Assembly: GCF_022878925.1 (NCBI RefSeq)
Contig: NZ_CP084627.1
Span: forward strand, 868,001 to 932,000
Source: Caballeronia sp. TF1N1
GTDB taxonomy: Bacteria > Pseudomonadota > Gammaproteobacteria > Burkholderiales > Burkholderiaceae
Reading direction: 5' to 3'
Length of the DNA: 64,000 nucleotides
Shown here piece after piece: positions 35,122-43,587 of this stretch. The position numbers and the translations under genes are program-made. The notes beneath the pieces were generated by a model. The model was not told the origin of the DNA and searched no databases. It was given only the letters and a program-made list of their open reading frames with translations. How positions within the stretch are numbered: position 1 is the stretch's first letter; every line of letters starts with the position of its first letter.

Positions 35122-36459
35122 TCATTTGCCCGCCGTCCTTTGATGCATGCGGACGCGTTGCGCCAGTTCATCCGCAACGCGTTCCACAACGGGCCGCCAG
35201 TCGCCTGCCGCATGCTGACGCAGCAGTTGCACCGAGTCGTACCACGGCTGCGTCTCGCCGGTTCCCCAACACCAGTGCGATGCAAGATCGATCATCGCCA
35301 GCACCGGCCGCCCAAGCGCGCCACCGAGATGCAAGGGCGAACTATCGACAGTCACCAATACGTCCAGCGCCGTGAGCAATGCAGCGGAGTCATGAAAATT
35401 GTCTCGATAGCGCTGCGCAACCTCGACGACACACGCACCTGCCGCGCGCATCTTTGCGATATCGTCATCGCGGCCGGGAGCAACCGGATAAAACGTCACG
35501 TTCGACAGACGCCAAAGCGGCGCAAGCGCATCGACGGGAATGCTGCGTTGACCATCGCGCCGATGCGTCGGACTGCCCGCCCAGACGATGCCGACACGCA
35601 AGTTATCGGCGCCTTCTTCTTCGAGCAAGCAGCGCCACGCCGCAACGCGTTCCGCATCGGCATGCAGATACGCGCGGCCCTCGATATCCGCCGGCATCAA
35701 GCCTAGCCAGAACGGCATGCTCATCATGGGTATGGAGTAATCGCAGCCGCTGAATGCATGTTCCGCGACCAGCACGCAATCAGGCACGACACGCTCGATG
35801 AGCGAGTGAAGGACATGGCGCACAGCCAGCATCGGCTCGCCGCCGTGCGCGCGCACCAACTCTGCGAATCGCGGATATAGACGCACGAACTGAATATCGT
35901 CGCCATGACCGATCTCGCTATACACAACCACGCGCCTTCCCGCGAGCGATTCACCGCGCCAGCGCGGCGCTTCACGTTCCACGCGGGTGACGACGCTCTT
36001 GTCGCCATGATGCGGGTTAGTCAAACGATGTTCGAAGCGCGTCCAGCCGTCACGCCACGCGCCGCGACGCAATTCGAGATCGGCTAGATCGATCGGGAGA
36101 TGCGGCGCATTTGGACTCTGCACAATAGCCTGGCGGTAAAGCGCTTCCGCTTCCTCATAACGCGCCTCTTCGTTCAGATACATCGCGATCGCGCCCGTGA
36201 CGAGACCGTTGTCCGGATGGAGCATTGCGGCATCGCGCATGACCGCTTCGGCCTTCATGCAGTCATGCCGCATCCAGTGGCTATGACTGAGTTGCCAGGA
36301 CAGTTCGACATCGCCAGGAAAGCACTGCAGCGCGTTTGCACAGAAGTGCTCGAGCAACGCCCAATCGCCGGAATCACGTATTTCCAAAGCGTGCTTGAGT
36401 GCGTGGTTCGCGTCGGGATACTGCTTGAAATCGAATGAATCAACGAGCAGACAAGGCAT
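35122..36459 (-). CDS. TPR-containing glycosyltransferase-like protein
   Basis: A 445-residue protein. Residues about 15-160 form tetratricopeptide helices (ALEIRDSGDWALLEHFCANA, EARYEEAEALYRQAIVQSP). The rest resembles the glycosyltransferase family 9 / O-GlcNAc-transferase-like domain of TPR proteins in Burkholderia: VVVYSEIGHGDDIQFVRLYP, VGIVWAGSPTHRRDGQRSIP, VTVDSSPLHLGGALGRPV and WCWGTGETQPWYDSVQLLRQ. Such proteins are thought to glycosylate proteins or sugars using nucleotide sugars, with TPRs choosing the partner. No signal peptide is present, and no ribosome-binding site precedes the ATG. Function is family-level only. Confidence 0.8.
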   Translation of the reverse strand: MPCLLVDSFDFKQYPDANHALKHALEIRDSGDWALLEHFCANALQCFPGDVELSWQLSHSHWMRHDCMKAEAVMRDAAMLHPDNGLVTGAIAMYLNEEARYEEAEALYRQAIVQSPNAPHLPIDLADLELRRGAWRDGWTRFEHRLTNPHHGDKSVVTRVEREAPRWRGESLAGRRVVVYSEIGHGDDIQFVRLYPRFAELVRAHGGEPMLAVRHVLHSLIERVVPDCVLVAEHAFSGCDYSIPMMSMPFWLGLMPADIEGRAYLHADAERVAAWRCLLEEEGADNLRVGIVWAGSPTHRRDGQRSIPVDALAPLWRLSNVTFYPVAPGRDDDIAKMRAAGACVVEVAQRYRDNFHDSAALLTALDVLVTVDSSPLHLGGALGRPVLAMIDLASHWCWGTGETQPWYDSVQLLRQHAAGDWRPVVERVADELAQRVRMHQRTAGK

Positions 36460-36664
36460 GAATGAAGCGAGGAAACGAAGCGGATTATCAGTGTAGCCAA
36501 CGCATGGCGTTGCGCGCGTTCAGAAACGCAAAGATATGTTTGAAAGCGCAACGATGATGCACATCGTTCCGAAGCGCTTACTCAAGCAATGAACCCTGCG
36601 ACGACGAGGTTTCAGCTTGAACGGAATCACGGCGACCATGAAATGGTGTGCTTCCGAATCGAGG
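36460..36664. other. Spacer upstream of the candidate small RNA
   Basis: No gene is supported. It should contain the promoter of the minus-strand TPR gene. Nothing else is recognised. Confidence 0.4.
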
Positions 36665-36693
36665 TTGAGCGCCGCCCGGGCGTTTGCCATACT
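36665..36693 (+). promoter_or_regulatory. Sigma-70 promoter candidate of the small RNA
   Basis: TTGAGC (-35, 36665-36670) and CATACT (-10, 36688-36693) separated by exactly 17 bases; transcription would start near A36698/A36699. Confidence 0.5.
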
Positions 36694-36698
36694 CCTCA

Positions 36699-36780
36699 AT
36701 GTTGTCTCCTCACGCGTTCACCCTAACGGGATTTCAACTGGACGCGCTCTCGCCGCCTACCCCGGGCGGCATTTTTTTAT
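36699..36780 (+). ncRNA. Candidate small regulatory RNA with anti-Shine-Dalgarno segment
   Basis: A promoter at 36665 and an intrinsic terminator at 36752 define an RNA of about 80 nucleotides that contains no open frame and has no upstream gene on this strand. Its 5' segment should be single-stranded and carries UGUCUCCUC (36703-36711). A 7-pair stem (CGCGTTC 36713-36719 with GGACGCG 36740-36746) and then the terminator hairpin with U7 follow. UGUCUCCU is the exact complement of AGGAGACA, the ribosome-binding site of the MFS, AroE-like, mmsB and mmsA genes in this window. This is the layout of Hfq-dependent trans-acting RNAs. Transcription is not shown by sequence, so the call is inference. 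Confidence 0.5.
36752..36778 (+). terminator. Rho-independent terminator of the candidate small RNA
   Basis: GCCGCC-TACCCCG-GGCGGC stem followed by A and seven T. It points in the plus direction although the only upstream annotated gene (35122-36459) is on the minus strand; the nearest plus-strand gene ends at 34820. Confidence 0.8.
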
Positions 36781-36971
36781 CCGTCTGTCTTGCTAACTAA
36801 TCGACGGATTTTCCTCAGACACTTCAAGCGCTTTTCTATCAGCGCTTAGTGACAAAATAACGCCAAAACTAAGCACTCTTCCGCGCTTCGTAGCAGTGCC
36901 AATTGACAGCCACTTGCGAAGCATGAAAGCATCGCCGTCGATCTTCCTCAAAGCCACCGGAGACCTTCGCG

Positions 36972-37454
36972 ATGATCTACCACGCATCCATTCCCGCCCG
37001 CGATCCACAACACGTCGCCAACGTGCTCGCCGAACTCTGGAACGGTTTCGCCGCGCCGTTTCCATCGTTTCCCGACTCGTGGATGGCCGTCGCCGGCGAT
37101 GACCGCGGCAGCATCATCGAAGTCTATCCGGGCGATCGCGTCATCACGCCCGGCGGCGGCGCGGAAACCAGCGTGAGTTTTGGCGCGGGCAAGGTCGACC
37201 GTCCGCAATACAGCGCGTTTCATATGGCGATTGCCACGCAGATGGACGCGGCACAAGTGATCGCCATCGGCGAACGCGAAGGCTGGCGTGCGGTGCGCTG
37301 CACGCGCGGCCGCAATTTCTTCGACGTGATCGAACTATGGATCGAAAACTCGACGATGCTCGAATTCCTCACGCCCGACATGCAGGCGCAGTACCTCGCA
37401 TTCGCCACGCCGGAGAACTTCAAGGCAATGGCCGCAGCCGCCGCGACCGCGTGA
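36972..37454 (+). CDS. Conserved-looking hypothetical protein
   Basis: A 160-residue soluble protein (start MIYHASIPARDPQHVANVLA) with GGAGA seven to ten bases before the ATG. The composition, with Trp/Phe-rich strands (WMAVAGDDRGSIIEVYPGDR, FFDVIELWIENSTMLEFLTP) and an early His, suggests an alpha/beta barrel of the vicinal-oxygen-chelate or DUF type, but I cannot assign a family. An Ala-rich C-terminus follows. It lies about 190 bases after the small-RNA terminator and 30 bases before the convergent MBL gene. Function is unknown. Confidence 0.65.
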   Translation: MIYHASIPARDPQHVANVLAELWNGFAAPFPSFPDSWMAVAGDDRGSIIEVYPGDRVITPGGGAETSVSFGAGKVDRPQYSAFHMAIATQMDAAQVIAIGEREGWRAVRCTRGRNFFDVIELWIENSTMLEFLTPDMQAQYLAFATPENFKAMAAAAATA

Positions 37455-37484
37455 TTGACGACCAAACGCGAACGGCCGCGCGCA

Positions 37485-38444
37485 TCATTCCTGCAACGCG
37501 GTCCACATTTCCTTGTCGCGCTCGGCGGTCCAGATGCGCGGTTGCGTGATCCCGCTCGCTTCGTCGAAGGCGCGCGAGACATCGAAAGGCAGGCAATGCT
37601 CGTAGATGAAGACGTGGCCGAACTTCGGGTCCATCGACTTGCGTGCGAGCGCCATCGCGCCCTTGAGGTCGAGTCGTTGCGCAACGGCTTCGCGCCCGGC
37701 GGCAAGCAGTGTCGTGACGAAGTCCTTCGTGTAGTCGAGACCCTTGTGCACATCGTGAGGCGTGAGCAACGCGGGGCCACGGCCCGGCACGAGCTTCCGC
37801 GCATTCAGCGCGCGCAAGGCTTCGAGCGTCGTGGGCCATTGCGCGAGCTGGGCATCGCCGCAATAACACGCGGCGTCGTATTCGACCAGATCGCCCGAAA
37901 ACAGCACGTCCTGCGATGGCAGCCATACGACCGTATCGCCCTTCGTGTGACCCGCGCCGAGATGCGCGATGCGCACTTCGAGCTTGCCTAGCCAGAGCGT
38001 GATCTCGCGATCGAACTCGAGCGTGGGCCATGTCAGGCCCGGCACCGTCTCGACGCCTGCGAAGAGGCGCGGAAAGCGCTCGATCTCCGACTTCATGTCT
38101 GCCTCGCCGCGCTCGACGATCATCTCGTACGTGCCACGGCTCGCGATGACCTGCTGCGCGCCTTCCGCGAAATAAGCCGATGCGCCCAGCACGCGCACCG
38201 CGTGATAGTGCGACAGCACGACGTACTTGATCGGCTTGTCGGTGACGCTGCGAATCTTCGCGATCAGATCCTGCGCCATTGCGGGCGTCGCGGTCGTATC
38301 GACGATCAGCACGGCGTCGTCGCCGACGATCACGCCCGAGTTCGGATCGCCTTCTGCCGTATAGGCATAGGCGTTCTCGGAGAGCTGCGTGAAAGTGATC
38401 TTCTTCTCTTCCAGGTCCGCCTGGGATGCGAATGCCTTTACCAT
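37485..38444 (-). CDS. MBL-fold metallo-hydrolase with altered metal motif
   Basis: A 319-residue metallo-beta-lactamase-fold protein. The strand DDAVLIVDTTATPAMAQDLI precedes the motif SHYHAVR, where the family normally has HxHxDH; the Asp and third His are Val and Arg. The later ligands are present: GAGHTKGDTVVWLP and FSGDLVEYDAA. One zinc site is therefore complete enough to bind metal and the other is changed, so activity may be mono-metal or different. The C-terminal 100 residues form an extra helical region (RKSMDPKFGHVFIYEHCLPF). It lies 115 bases downstream of pdxY on the same strand. The substrate is unknown. Confidence 0.82.
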   Translation of the reverse strand: MVKAFASQADLEEKKITFTQLSENAYAYTAEGDPNSGVIVGDDAVLIVDTTATPAMAQDLIAKIRSVTDKPIKYVVLSHYHAVRVLGASAYFAEGAQQVIASRGTYEMIVERGEADMKSEIERFPRLFAGVETVPGLTWPTLEFDREITLWLGKLEVRIAHLGAGHTKGDTVVWLPSQDVLFSGDLVEYDAACYCGDAQLAQWPTTLEALRALNARKLVPGRGPALLTPHDVHKGLDYTKDFVTTLLAAGREAVAQRLDLKGAMALARKSMDPKFGHVFIYEHCLPFDVSRAFDEASGITQPRIWTAERDKEMWTALQE

Positions 38445-38559
38445 GTCGCGCTTCCATGAGTGAGAGTCGATGAATCATCGACGCCCATCTGGCGGCTTGT
38501 CAAAAGCAACCGCGCGTCCTGTCAGCCAACCAAGGGTAAATACGGGGCGCGTGGCCGGA

Positions 38560-39438
38560 CTATCGCCGCGCCATCTCGGTGCCCGACACGCGAATGGCCG
38601 GAAACCAGTCGGTGGGCTTTGCGATCTCGTCCTGCGAGGCGACGATCTCCAGCTCGTAACGCCCTGCATCGTAAGTCGTCTTCACCACCGCGTTGACGGC
38701 CGCGAGCGTGTGCTCGAGCGCGTGGCGCAAGGAATCGCCCTGCAAGGTGCGCGCGACGAACACACCGCTCGTCAGATCGCCGACGCCCACTGGCTGACGC
38801 GCGAACGGATACAGCGGACGCTGCGCGAACCACGCTTCGTGCGCGTTCACGGCCAGCATGTTGAAGGTATCGGCGCGACTGTTGCGGTCGAGCAGATGCT
38901 TGACGAGCAGCGTGCGCGGCCCGCGCGCGATTACTTCGCGGCAGGCATCGACGGCTTCTTCCACCGTCTCGATGGGCCGGCCCGCGAGCTTTTCGAGTTC
39001 GAGGTGATTGGGCATCATGGCATCGGCGACTTCGGGCATGGTCGTCACGAGGAAGTCTTCGATGCCCGGCGCCACCGTGCAGCCGCCCGTCACGCCCATG
39101 ACCGGATCGCAAAAGAAGAGCGCGCGCGGATTCACCGCCTTCACCATCTTCACGATCTCGACCACCGCGCGGCCTTGCTCGGTCGCGCCGAGAAAGCCCG
39201 ACAGCACGGCGTTGCAGCGGCCGAGCACGCCGATCGCGCCGATACCTTCGATCACGCTCTGAAGCTCGTCGGCGTCGACCACGCTACCGGTCCAGCGGCC
39301 ATATTGCGTGTGATTGGAGAACTGCACCGTGTTGAGCGGCCAGACGTTGACGCCGAGACGGCGCATTGGGAAAACCGCCGCGCTATTGCCGGCGTGGCCG
39401 AACACCACATGCGACTGGATACTCAGGACGTTGTTCAT
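38560..39438 (-). CDS. pdxY: Pyridoxal kinase PdxY
   Basis: A 292-residue ribokinase-superfamily enzyme that phosphorylates pyridoxal with ATP in vitamin B6 salvage. [20 protein letters not shown] at the N-terminus, [21 protein letters not shown] and the ATP-site/anion-hole motif [12 protein letters not shown] are the PdxY set; Asp in GVGD is the catalytic base and the missing PdxK-type residues favour PdxY. Length matches the family. It is the first gene of a minus-strand pair with the MBL-fold gene and diverges from glgC across 450 bases. Confidence 0.92.
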   Translation of the reverse strand: MNNVLSIQSHVVFGHAGNSAAVFPMRRLGVNVWPLNTVQFSNHTQYGRWTGSVVDADELQSVIEGIGAIGVLGRCNAVLSGFLGATEQGRAVVEIVKMVKAVNPRALFFCDPVMGVTGGCTVAPGIEDFLVTTMPEVADAMMPNHLELEKLAGRPIETVEEAVDACREVIARGPRTLLVKHLLDRNSRADTFNMLAVNAHEAWFAQRPLYPFARQPVGVGDLTSGVFVARTLQGDSLRHALEHTLAAVNAVVKTTYDAGRYELEIVASQDEIAKPTDWFPAIRVSGTEMARR

Positions 39439-39888
39439 GTTTTTGATTCCCGGGTGCGGCTTGTTCGGTCAGGAGAATGCCGCATGGCATGCGGCTTCTC
39501 TTCGTGCTCGCAAGCGTTTGCGTGTTGATCGCGAAGCTTGCATAGCCGTATTGTGCCGTGCCTTAACGCACCGCGGCATCGTCCACGTACGATAAATTGC
39601 GCAACTGCAACACCCGAGAAGGCCGCCGCACGGGCGTTCGGCACGCTGTTTGCTCGAAAATGCCGCCAGCATTCCGTGCACTGAGCGCGGCAGCGCGGAT
39701 CGGTGGAACAAAAAAAGAGCGACATCGGTACACGAATGCCGACGCGCACCGGATAATGCTTCCACCCTGTTCGTGCGCGCGAACTCATGGACCTACCCCA
39801 AGCCAGCGAGCTCGCGCGCCGCCAGCATACGAGGACGAACAAGAGAGCAGCATCAATTCACTAGTCGCAGGTCAAATCAGGAGCTGAC
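39439..39888. other. Divergent spacer between pdxY and glgC
   Basis: It holds the two promoters; no gene, RNA or convincing palindrome is seen. Overlapping frames of 90-130 codons on both strands have no ribosome-binding sites. Confidence 0.45.
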
Positions 39889-41163
39889 ATGGAGACGTCG
39901 TCAAAGAATCGCACCGATTTGCAAAAGTCGACCCTGGCAATCGTCCTCGCCGGAGGGCGCGGCACTCGTCTCGGACCGCTTACCGACAGGCGCGTCAAAC
40001 CTGCCGTGCATTTCGGCGGCAAGTACCGCATCGTCGATTTCGCTTTATCGAACTGCCTTAACTCGGGCATCCGCCGTATCGCCGTCGTCACGCAATACAA
40101 GGCTCACTCGCTGTTGCGCCATCTTCAGCGCGGCTGGGGTTTCCTTCGCGGCGAGTTCAACGAGTTTATCGATATCTGGCCGGCGCAGCAGCGCGTCGAT
40201 TCAAGCTGGTATCGCGGCACGGCCGACGCCGTGTTCCAGAACCTCGACATCATCCGGTCGATTGCGCCGGAGTTCATCATCGTGCTGGCGGGCGATCACA
40301 TCTACAAGATGGATTACACGCGCATGGTGCTCGACCACGTGGAGAGCGGCGCGGATTGCACGGTCGGCTGCATCGAAGTGCCGCGCATGGACGCGACCGC
40401 CTTCGGCGTGATGCATGTCGATGAAAATCGCCGCGTGACGGACTTCCTGGAGAAGCCCGCCGATCCGCCCGCCATGCCCGGCAAGCCCGACGTGGCGCTC
40501 GCGAGCATGGGCATCTACGTGTTCAGCGCGAAGTATCTCTACCACCTGCTCGAAGAGAACATCGCCGCGTCGAACACGGATCACGACTTCGGCAAGGACA
40601 TCATTCCGCGCGTGGTGACGAGCGGCACGGCCATCGCGCATCCGTTCAGCATGTCGTGCGTGACCTCCAGCGCCGATCCCGAAGCGCCCGCTTACTGGCG
40701 CGATGTCGGCACCGTGGATGCCTACTGGGCCGCCAACCTCGACCTTGCATCGACCATCCCCGAGCTAGATTTGTACGACCGCAAATGGCCGATCTGGACC
40801 AATCAGGAACAGTTGCCACCAGGCAAGTTCGTACGCGATCTCAACGGCCAGCAAGGCGCGATCACCAATCTGCTCGTCTGCGGCGGCTGCGTGATCTCGG
40901 GTTCGCAAGTTTCGAAGTCGGTGTTCTCGTCGGCGGTGCGGGTGCACTCGTTCTGTAACATCAATGAGGCAGTCTTGTTGCCTCAGGTGACGATAGGACC
41001 GAGTTGCCGATTGCAGCGCGTGGTGATCGATCGCGGTTGCACGGTACCGGAAGGTCTCGTGATTGGCGAAGATCCGGACGACGATGCCGCGCGCTTTTTC
41101 CGCACGGAGTCCGGCGTCACGCTCGTCACGCGCGAAGCGTTGCAGCGGCTCGCGGATCGTTGA
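39889..41163 (+). CDS. glgC: Glucose-1-phosphate adenylyltransferase
   Basis: A 424-residue ADP-glucose pyrophosphorylase, the committed step of glycogen synthesis (ATP + glucose 1-phosphate to ADP-glucose + PPi). The nucleotide loop [20 protein letters not shown], the activator/substrate block [45 protein letters not shown] with the metal Asp and the C-terminal left-handed helix repeats ([20 protein letters not shown]) are all present. GGAG precedes the ATG. glgA starts 37 bases after its stop. Confidence 0.96.
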   Translation: METSSKNRTDLQKSTLAIVLAGGRGTRLGPLTDRRVKPAVHFGGKYRIVDFALSNCLNSGIRRIAVVTQYKAHSLLRHLQRGWGFLRGEFNEFIDIWPAQQRVDSSWYRGTADAVFQNLDIIRSIAPEFIIVLAGDHIYKMDYTRMVLDHVESGADCTVGCIEVPRMDATAFGVMHVDENRRVTDFLEKPADPPAMPGKPDVALASMGIYVFSAKYLYHLLEENIAASNTDHDFGKDIIPRVVTSGTAIAHPFSMSCVTSSADPEAPAYWRDVGTVDAYWAANLDLASTIPELDLYDRKWPIWTNQEQLPPGKFVRDLNGQQGAITNLLVCGGCVISGSQVSKSVFSSAVRVHSFCNINEAVLLPQVTIGPSCRLQRVVIDRGCTVPEGLVIGEDPDDDAARFFRTESGVTLVTREALQRLADR

Positions 41164-41200
41164 AGCCACGAAGTAGTCAACTCAACCTACGGGAGCGCCG

Positions 41201-42664
41201 ATGACCGTGTGCGTGCTGCATGTCGCAGCAGAAATGTTTCCGCTGTTGAAAACCGGCGGCCTCGCCGACGTAGTCGGGGCGCTGCCGCCGGCGCAATCGC
41301 AACTGGGCACGAACGCGCGCGTGGTGCTGCCGGGCTTTCCCGCCGTGCTCGAAGGTCTCACCGGCATCGAGCCCGTCGCGGATCTGGGCGCTGCGTTCGG
41401 TGCCGGCAATGTGCGGCTCGAACGCGGTGTGTTGCAGCCGCATGGCGTGATCGTCTACGTCGTGCGGGCCGACCAGTTTTACGACCGTCCGGGCAATCCT
41501 TATCTCGATGCCGCGCATCGCCCGTATGCGGACAACGACCGGCGCTTCGCGTTGCTCGGCTGGAGCGCGGCACGTATCGCTGGCGGCGCCGATCCCGCTT
41601 GGCGGCCGCAGATCGTGCACGCGCACGACTGGCATGCGGGCCTCGCGCCCGCCTACATGCGCGCGTTCGAGCGTGAAGGCGCGCCGCGCGTCGCCACGGT
41701 GATGACGGTGCACAACCTTGCGTATCAGGGCGTGTTTCCCGCGTCCGAGTTCGGCGCGCTGCAATTGCCTGGCGACTTTTTCGCGGTCGATGGCGTCGAG
41801 TTTTACAGCCATGTCTCGTTTCTGAAGGCCGGGCTTTACTACGCGGACCGCATTACCACGGTGAGTCCGACTTACGCCCGCGAGATCCAGACGCAAGCCC
41901 ACGGCGCGGGTCTGCATGGCCTGTTGCAGTCGCGTACTCACGACATCACCGGGATTCTGAACGGCGTCGATTATTCGATCTGGAGCCCTGCCGTCGATGA
42001 CTCCATCGCGTCGCGCTACACGGCCGCGAAGCCATCGGCGAAAAGCAAATGCAAAGCCGCCTTGCAGGAGCGCATGGGCCTCACGCGCGATGACGACGCC
42101 CTGCTCTTCGGCGTCGTCAGCCGCCTGACCGAGCAGAAGGGTCTCGACCTGCTGCTTTCCGCCGTGCCGGATATCGTGCAGCGCGGCGGCCAGCTCGTCG
42201 TGCTCGGCACGGGCGACCCGGCGCTCGAAACCGGCATGAAGAACGCGGCGCTCGCGCATCCGGGCGCGGTGGCCGTCGAACTGGGTTTCGACGAAACGCT
42301 CTCGCATTCGATCATCGCGGGCAGCGATGTCGTCATGGTGCCGTCGCGCTTCGAGCCTTGCGGACTCACGCAGCTTTATGCGCTGTCGTATGGCGCGCCG
42401 CCGCTCGTGCATCGCGTGGGCGGGCTTGCGGATACGGTCGTCGATTGCTCGCTGGAAAATCTCGCGGATGAACTCGCGACCGGCTTTACCTTCGATGTCT
42501 TCGACCGCGCGGGAATCGTCGGCGCAATCCGGCGCGCGTTCGCGTTGAAAGCGCGTCGCACGGAGTGGAAGACCGTCGTCAAACGCGCAATGACGCAGAA
42601 CTTCGGCTGGGAGACGGCGGCATTGCGCTACGCGGAGGTCTATCAGGGCGTGCTCGGCGCGTGA
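41201..42664 (+). CDS. glgA: Glycogen synthase (ADP-glucose)
   Basis: A 487-residue GT5 enzyme that adds glucose from ADP-glucose to the glycogen chain. The N-terminal LLKTGGLADVVGALPPA holds the Lys-Thr-Gly-Gly donor loop; HAHDWHAGLAP, VMTVHNLAYQGVFP, FGVVSRLTEQKGLDLLL and the E-x7-E segment RFEPCGLTQLYALSYGAPP complete the GT-B active site. GGGAG precedes the ATG. It is co-oriented with glgC; the branching, phosphorylase and debranching genes are not in this window. Confidence 0.96.
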   Translation: MTVCVLHVAAEMFPLLKTGGLADVVGALPPAQSQLGTNARVVLPGFPAVLEGLTGIEPVADLGAAFGAGNVRLERGVLQPHGVIVYVVRADQFYDRPGNPYLDAAHRPYADNDRRFALLGWSAARIAGGADPAWRPQIVHAHDWHAGLAPAYMRAFEREGAPRVATVMTVHNLAYQGVFPASEFGALQLPGDFFAVDGVEFYSHVSFLKAGLYYADRITTVSPTYAREIQTQAHGAGLHGLLQSRTHDITGILNGVDYSIWSPAVDDSIASRYTAAKPSAKSKCKAALQERMGLTRDDDALLFGVVSRLTEQKGLDLLLSAVPDIVQRGGQLVVLGTGDPALETGMKNAALAHPGAVAVELGFDETLSHSIIAGSDVVMVPSRFEPCGLTQLYALSYGAPPLVHRVGGLADTVVDCSLENLADELATGFTFDVFDRAGIVGAIRRAFALKARRTEWKTVVKRAMTQNFGWETAALRYAEVYQGVLGA

Positions 42665-42722
42665 ACGTGCCGGGCGCGCACCTTGCTTGCCGCCACGTGA
42701 CGCAAATCACACGGAAACGCTC

Positions 42723-43523
42723 ATGCAACGATCCCTCGAAGGCCAGATCGCGCTCGTCACGGGCGCGAGTTCCGGCATCGGCGCGGGTGTCGCGCAGTCG
42801 CTCGCCGATGCCGGCGCGAAAGTCGCCATCAACTATCACTCGCACGCGGAACCCGCCGAAAAGCTCGCCGCCGAGATTACGGCGAATGGCGGCGATGCCT
42901 TCGCCGTCGCCGCCGACGTCTCCGACGAACACGAGACCGACGCCATGTTCGATGCCGTCGTCAAGCGCTATGGCACGGTGGATATCGTGGTGGCGAACTC
43001 CGGCCTGCAAAAGGACGCGAGGTTCACCGAACTCACGCTCGACGACTGGCGCCGGGTTATCGACACGAACCTGACCGGGCAATTTCTCACCGCGCAGCGC
43101 GCGGTACGCGAGTTTCAGCGGCGCGGGCCGCGGCCGGTGTCGAAGGCGCTCGGCAAGATCATTTGCATGAGTTCGGTTCACGAGATCATTCCGTGGGCAG
43201 GGCACGTGAACTACGCATCGTCGAAAGGCGGCATTCAGATGATGATGAAGTCGCTCGCGCAGGAAGTCGCGCCGCTGCGCATCCGCGTCAATTCCATCGC
43301 GCCCGGGGCCATCCGCACGCCGATCAACAAGGACGCGTGGGACACGCAGGAAGCGCTCGACCGGCTGCTCACGCTCGTGCCTTATGGGCGCGTCGGCGAA
43401 GTGGAAGATATCGGGCGCGCGGCGGTCTGGCTCGCCTCCGACGACAGCGATTACGTCATCGGCACGACGCTCTTCGTCGACGGCGGCATGACGCTTTACC
43501 CCGGTTTCGCTGACAACGGATGA
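42723..43523 (+). CDS. Short-chain dehydrogenase/reductase (glucose 1-dehydrogenase type)
   Basis: A 266-residue classical SDR: cofactor loop TGASSGIGAG, NSG strand motif, catalytic Ser in CMSSVHEIIP, and YASSK with the Tyr and Lys. The text around VHEIIPWAGHVNYASSKGGI and RINSIAPGAIRTPINKDAW-type blocks match glucose/ribitol 1-dehydrogenases. It begins 58 bases after glgA, in the same direction, and may belong to the same transcript, so a glucose or polyol substrate is plausible. SDR substrate cannot be read from sequence alone. Confidence 0.88.
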   Translation: MQRSLEGQIALVTGASSGIGAGVAQSLADAGAKVAINYHSHAEPAEKLAAEITANGGDAFAVAADVSDEHETDAMFDAVVKRYGTVDIVVANSGLQKDARFTELTLDDWRRVIDTNLTGQFLTAQRAVREFQRRGPRPVSKALGKIICMSSVHEIIPWAGHVNYASSKGGIQMMMKSLAQEVAPLRIRVNSIAPGAIRTPINKDAWDTQEALDRLLTLVPYGRVGEVEDIGRAAVWLASDDSDYVIGTTLFVDGGMTLYPGFADNG

Positions 43524-43587
43524 TCTGTTCGTCCCGACAACAAACGAAGGCCAGCGGGCCGCAACCATATAACCAACGGGACATACG

